A DNA stretch of 64,000 nucleotides from Alloprevotella rava. GTDB taxonomy: Bacteria; Bacteroidota; Bacteroidia; Bacteroidales; Bacteroidaceae. The number at the start of each line of letters is the position of its first letter. Position 1 is the stretch's first letter. A model generated the notes under the pieces. The model was not told the origin of the DNA. It did not search any database and saw only the letters and a list, made by a program, of their open reading frames with translations. Positions 61,788 through 64,000 of the stretch are shown piece after piece. The stretch lies in NCBI RefSeq assembly GCF_014195585.1, contig NZ_JACICA010000004.1, positions 1-64,000 on the forward strand. Reading direction: 5' to 3'. Both the position numbers and the translations under genes were made by a program.

Positions 61788-63560
61788 CTAATATGGTTTG
61801 GTTCCGCATTTTCCCCTTTGTTCATTGATGCGAACTTCATCGCTGAAAACCCATTCTCCAGGGCGTGGAGCGCGTGCTTGGAGGCGGATGTAGCGTGCTT
61901 TTTTTGTACCAATCCATCTCCAATGAACGTAGAGCGGTTTATTATTCGGTTCACGCGGTGTTCCTTTTTGGAAAATCTCGCGGAAGTTGCGCCCATTCTT
62001 AGAAATAGAGATGCGAAAATCTTCTGGAAGATAAATCCACGCTTCACTATTCTGCAAAAATTCCATGTCAATATTGTGAACTGCTTTCACCTTGCCAAGA
62101 TCGAGCGTTAAATCCATGCAATAAGGCTTCTTTATCGTGTCGGTGGATTGGCAAAAGCCTTGCCAGCGGCCGTCTGTGTGACTCCAACCTCCATAAGTGC
62201 CATCTATGAGGGCCTCATTTCCGCCAGCAGGGTAATATGTACTAAAAGGTCGGTGATAGACTACCTTTATGTCGGCCGCTTGAGAGTTTTTTGGATTTCG
62301 ACTTTCAGGACGTTCGCCTACTTCTTTGCGTAAATCAAAATAGTGGATGTCTAGACTATCCAGATGGGGGTATTGGGTGATGATGCTTTTACGGAAATGG
62401 CTGATGTCGCTAATGCGCCCCTTTAGTCCTATTTCAGCGATGGCTAACTCTCGCGGATAGAGCATATACTCTGCGTGTTCTGGCGTCTCAACAAATTCTG
62501 TCCACAGATTTCCTTGCAGGCCTAGAATATAGCTGCGTTCTTCTGCGCTCAATCCTGCTGCAGGGTCAAAACTAGCTACGTTGTTGAACGTATTGTAGCC
62601 ACCAATCCCCGTGGGTTGCAGGTAGGGCGCATCTTGATGATAGTCAAAATAGCAGTGACTTGTAGGGCTCATGATTACCTTGTTGCCTTGGCGGATAGCT
62701 TGGCGAGCTGCCGCAGCATTTCGCCATACCATGATGGTCGCTCCAGTAAGCGTGGTGTCCTCCAATGCTTCGTCCCACGCAATCATCTCTTTCCCTTTCT
62801 GAGTTAGGAATCGTTGTATGCGCCGAATGAGATAGCCTTGCAGGTCGTTCACATGATTAAAGCCCAGTTCTTTCGCTGTTTGCTGACAGCGCGTACATTT
62901 CAGCCAAGTATCTCTACTGGCTTCGTCGCCGCCGATGTGTATCCAGCGCGAGGGGAATATCTGTATCACTTCTTGCAAAACATTTTCAAGAAATGTGTAA
63001 GTAGCTTCATTGGATGGACACATATCAGCCTGTGCTCCTTCATTGCCCACGCATTTTAGTTCGGGATAAGTGGCCGTTACTTCTTCACTATGGCCCGGCA
63101 TCTCTATTTCGGGTACGATGGTGATTCCCCTCTCTTGTGCGTAGGCCACTAAAGCGCGCAGTTCGTCCTGCGTATAGTAGCCACCATAAGCTGCAGAGTC
63201 GCCTTCGTGCAGATAGCGGCGATCTCCGCCTATCCACCATTTGTGCCAATCCGATTCCGTGCGCCATGCCCCGATCTCTGTGAGACGTGGATATTTCTTT
63301 ATCTGAATACGCCATCCTCCCGCATCAGTGAGGTGCAGGTGCAGGCGATTGATTTTGTGCTCGGCTAAGAAATCAATCTGCTTCCGTAAGAAATCAGTGG
63401 TGAAGAAATGACGCGAAAGGTCCAGCATACAGCCTCGCCACGAATAGGCAGGAGAAATTACGTTTTCTTTCTCTTGAGCTTGCACAAGAGAGGTGCAAGA
63501 AAGAAGAGCTCCAACGCACAAAGCTCTTGCTATGTTGCGTAGAAATGAAAAAATAGTCAT
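61788..63560 (-). CDS. Beta-N-acetylhexosaminidase (GH20) with C-terminal discoidin-like domain
   Basis: 590 aa. Signal peptide ends near LVQAQ-EKEN (about residue 29). The GH20 barrel starts at once (YSWRGCMLDLSRHF), so the usual N-terminal GH20b domain of about 110 residues is missing. Catalytic Asp-Glu pair in WIHIGGDEASRDTW (about residue 223-224). After residue 445 a beta-sandwich (VHNIDMEFLQNSEAWIYLPE, ARYIRLQARAPRPGEWVFSD) resembles F5/8 type C carbohydrate binding. It likely trims GlcNAc/GalNAc from host glycans in the periplasm or at the surface. -7 box TAACTTCG at 63583-63590. Confidence 0.88.
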   Translation of the reverse strand: MTIFSFLRNIARALCVGALLSCTSLVQAQEKENVISPAYSWRGCMLDLSRHFFTTDFLRKQIDFLAEHKINRLHLHLTDAGGWRIQIKKYPRLTEIGAWRTESDWHKWWIGGDRRYLHEGDSAAYGGYYTQDELRALVAYAQERGITIVPEIEMPGHSEEVTATYPELKCVGNEGAQADMCPSNEATYTFLENVLQEVIQIFPSRWIHIGGDEASRDTWLKCTRCQQTAKELGFNHVNDLQGYLIRRIQRFLTQKGKEMIAWDEALEDTTLTGATIMVWRNAAAARQAIRQGNKVIMSPTSHCYFDYHQDAPYLQPTGIGGYNTFNNVASFDPAAGLSAEERSYILGLQGNLWTEFVETPEHAEYMLYPRELAIAEIGLKGRISDISHFRKSIITQYPHLDSLDIHYFDLRKEVGERPESRNPKNSQAADIKVVYHRPFSTYYPAGGNEALIDGTYGGWSHTDGRWQGFCQSTDTIKKPYCMDLTLDLGKVKAVHNIDMEFLQNSEAWIYLPEDFRISISKNGRNFREIFQKGTPREPNNKPLYVHWRWIGTKKARYIRLQARAPRPGEWVFSDEVRINEQRGKCGTKPY

Positions 63561-63582
63561 AATTATAAGCTTTAGTATGCCA

Positions 63583-63590
63583 CGAAGTTA
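63583..63590 (-). promoter_or_regulatory. -7 box of GH20 gene
   Basis: TAACTTCG on the minus strand, 23 bp before ATG 63560; one mismatch to TAnnTTTG. Confidence 0.45.
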
Positions 63591-63632
63591 CTGTTTTTAC
63601 TTGGATTTTTATGAATGTATAAGATTTATCCG

Positions 63633-63640
63633 TATCTTCG
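63633..63640 (+). promoter_or_regulatory. -7 box of right-edge gene
   Basis: TATCTTCG lies 22 bp before ATG 63662; one mismatch to TAnnTTTG. Confidence 0.45.
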
Positions 63641-63661
63641 CCCTATAAAAGTAAGTTTATT

Positions 63662-64000
63662 ATGTCCGGAACGATTCAACAACTACAGCGTGCGTTGCGT
63701 AAGGCCGCATCGAAATTTCCCCTTGAAACGGAGAATTTCCCGATGACAGATATCATCCTGCAAGTGAAGCAAGAGGGTGGGGAGCTTTTGATTTTTGATG
63801 ACAATGAAGAAGAGCTGACTCGTTGCGTTGTGGAAGAATGGATTGGTGATACTTCGGAAGACTTCTACGAGCGCATCCAGCCTGTACTAAAAGAAGCCAT
63901 TTTAGATATTAAAGAAGAAATGGATTCTCTGAACGTGCTCAAACCTTATTCTTTTGTACTCTTCGACGACGACAATTCTGCTGTGGCCAATCTCTATCTG
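63662..64000 (+). CDS. Acidic hypothetical protein, partial (runs off window)
   Basis: 113 codons are open from ATG 63662 (MSGTIQQLQRALRKAASKFP) to the window end. The product is acidic and soluble (GGELLIFDDNEEELTRCVVE, PYSFVLFDDDNSAVANLYL), with no signal peptide. The family is not recognised; the alternation of strands and acidic helices suggests a small cytoplasmic domain protein. Divergent from the GH20 gene. Confidence 0.65.
   Translation, partial: MSGTIQQLQRALRKAASKFPLETENFPMTDIILQVKQEGGELLIFDDNEEELTRCVVEEWIGDTSEDFYERIQPVLKEAILDIKEEMDSLNVLKPYSFVLFDDDNSAVANLYL

Noticed and set aside
1-64000. tRNA and rRNA genes
   Set aside because: I saw no cloverleaf-type sequence with a GTTCGAnTC arm and CCA end, and no conserved rRNA segment; a covariance search would be needed to exclude tRNAs fully.

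Overview
The window looks like the chromosome of an anaerobic Bacteroidales bacterium, most probably Prevotellaceae or a close relative. Four things support this. Promoters carry the Bacteroidetes -7 box TAnnTTTG with TTTG about 19-20 bp upstream. Many secreted proteins end in type IX secretion (T9SS) or Prevotella-type sorting domains. Family-typical proteins are common (DUF4105, DUF4369, DUF4468, GLPGLI, golvesin-like, TIGR02757). There is also the anaerobic methylaspartate (B12) glutamate fermentation operon. No rRNA, tRNA or CRISPR array was recognised.

Layout. 1-3.1 kb: two tandem paralogous secreted proteins, the first cut by the window edge, facing a membrane-anchored LuxR-type regulator (3.5-4.5 kb). 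4.5-5.7 kb: a complete IS982-family element with terminal inverted repeats and a 5-bp target duplication. 6-16 kb: envelope genes (helix-hairpin-helix/barrel protein, golvesin-like protein, acyltransferase) and a TPR-vorD-vorB-membrane protein-vorA-vorC 2-oxoacid:ferredoxin oxidoreductase operon.

16.46-28.89 kb: an integrative mobilizable element bounded by identical 19-bp direct repeats. It has two tandem tyrosine recombinases, a cargo cassette (70-aa secreted peptide, GLPGLI protein, TonB-receptor-like barrel), two HTH/excisionase-like proteins, a VirE-type primase/helicase, a toprim primase, a probable oriT and a MobV relaxase. The element split a host intergenic repeat of about 430 bp. 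An uninterrupted second copy lies at 46.69-47.09 kb.

29-40 kb: housekeeping envelope and cofactor genes (ppiD-like, lptC, OMP, coaX, ftsB-like, queF, queC and others). 39.9-46.4 kb: the glmS-glmL-glmE-mal-AtuA-like-DUF4387 operon converting glutamate to mesaconate. 47.3-53.6 kb: DUF4105 protein, an alkaline-phosphatase-fold protein that seems to have lost its metal ligands, and SecA. 53.8-59.7 kb: a four-gene operon of secreted proteins including an S8 protease, preceded by a promoter overlapped by a 19-bp perfect inverted repeat. 60-64 kb: TrpB2, a GH20 hexosaminidase and a partial gene.

The least explained structures are a 58-59-bp intergenic repeat (four copies, each two direct CAATAAGG units followed by an inverted one), the larger repeat that contains it in two loci, and the peptide/GLPGLI/TonB-like cassette carried by the mobilizable element.
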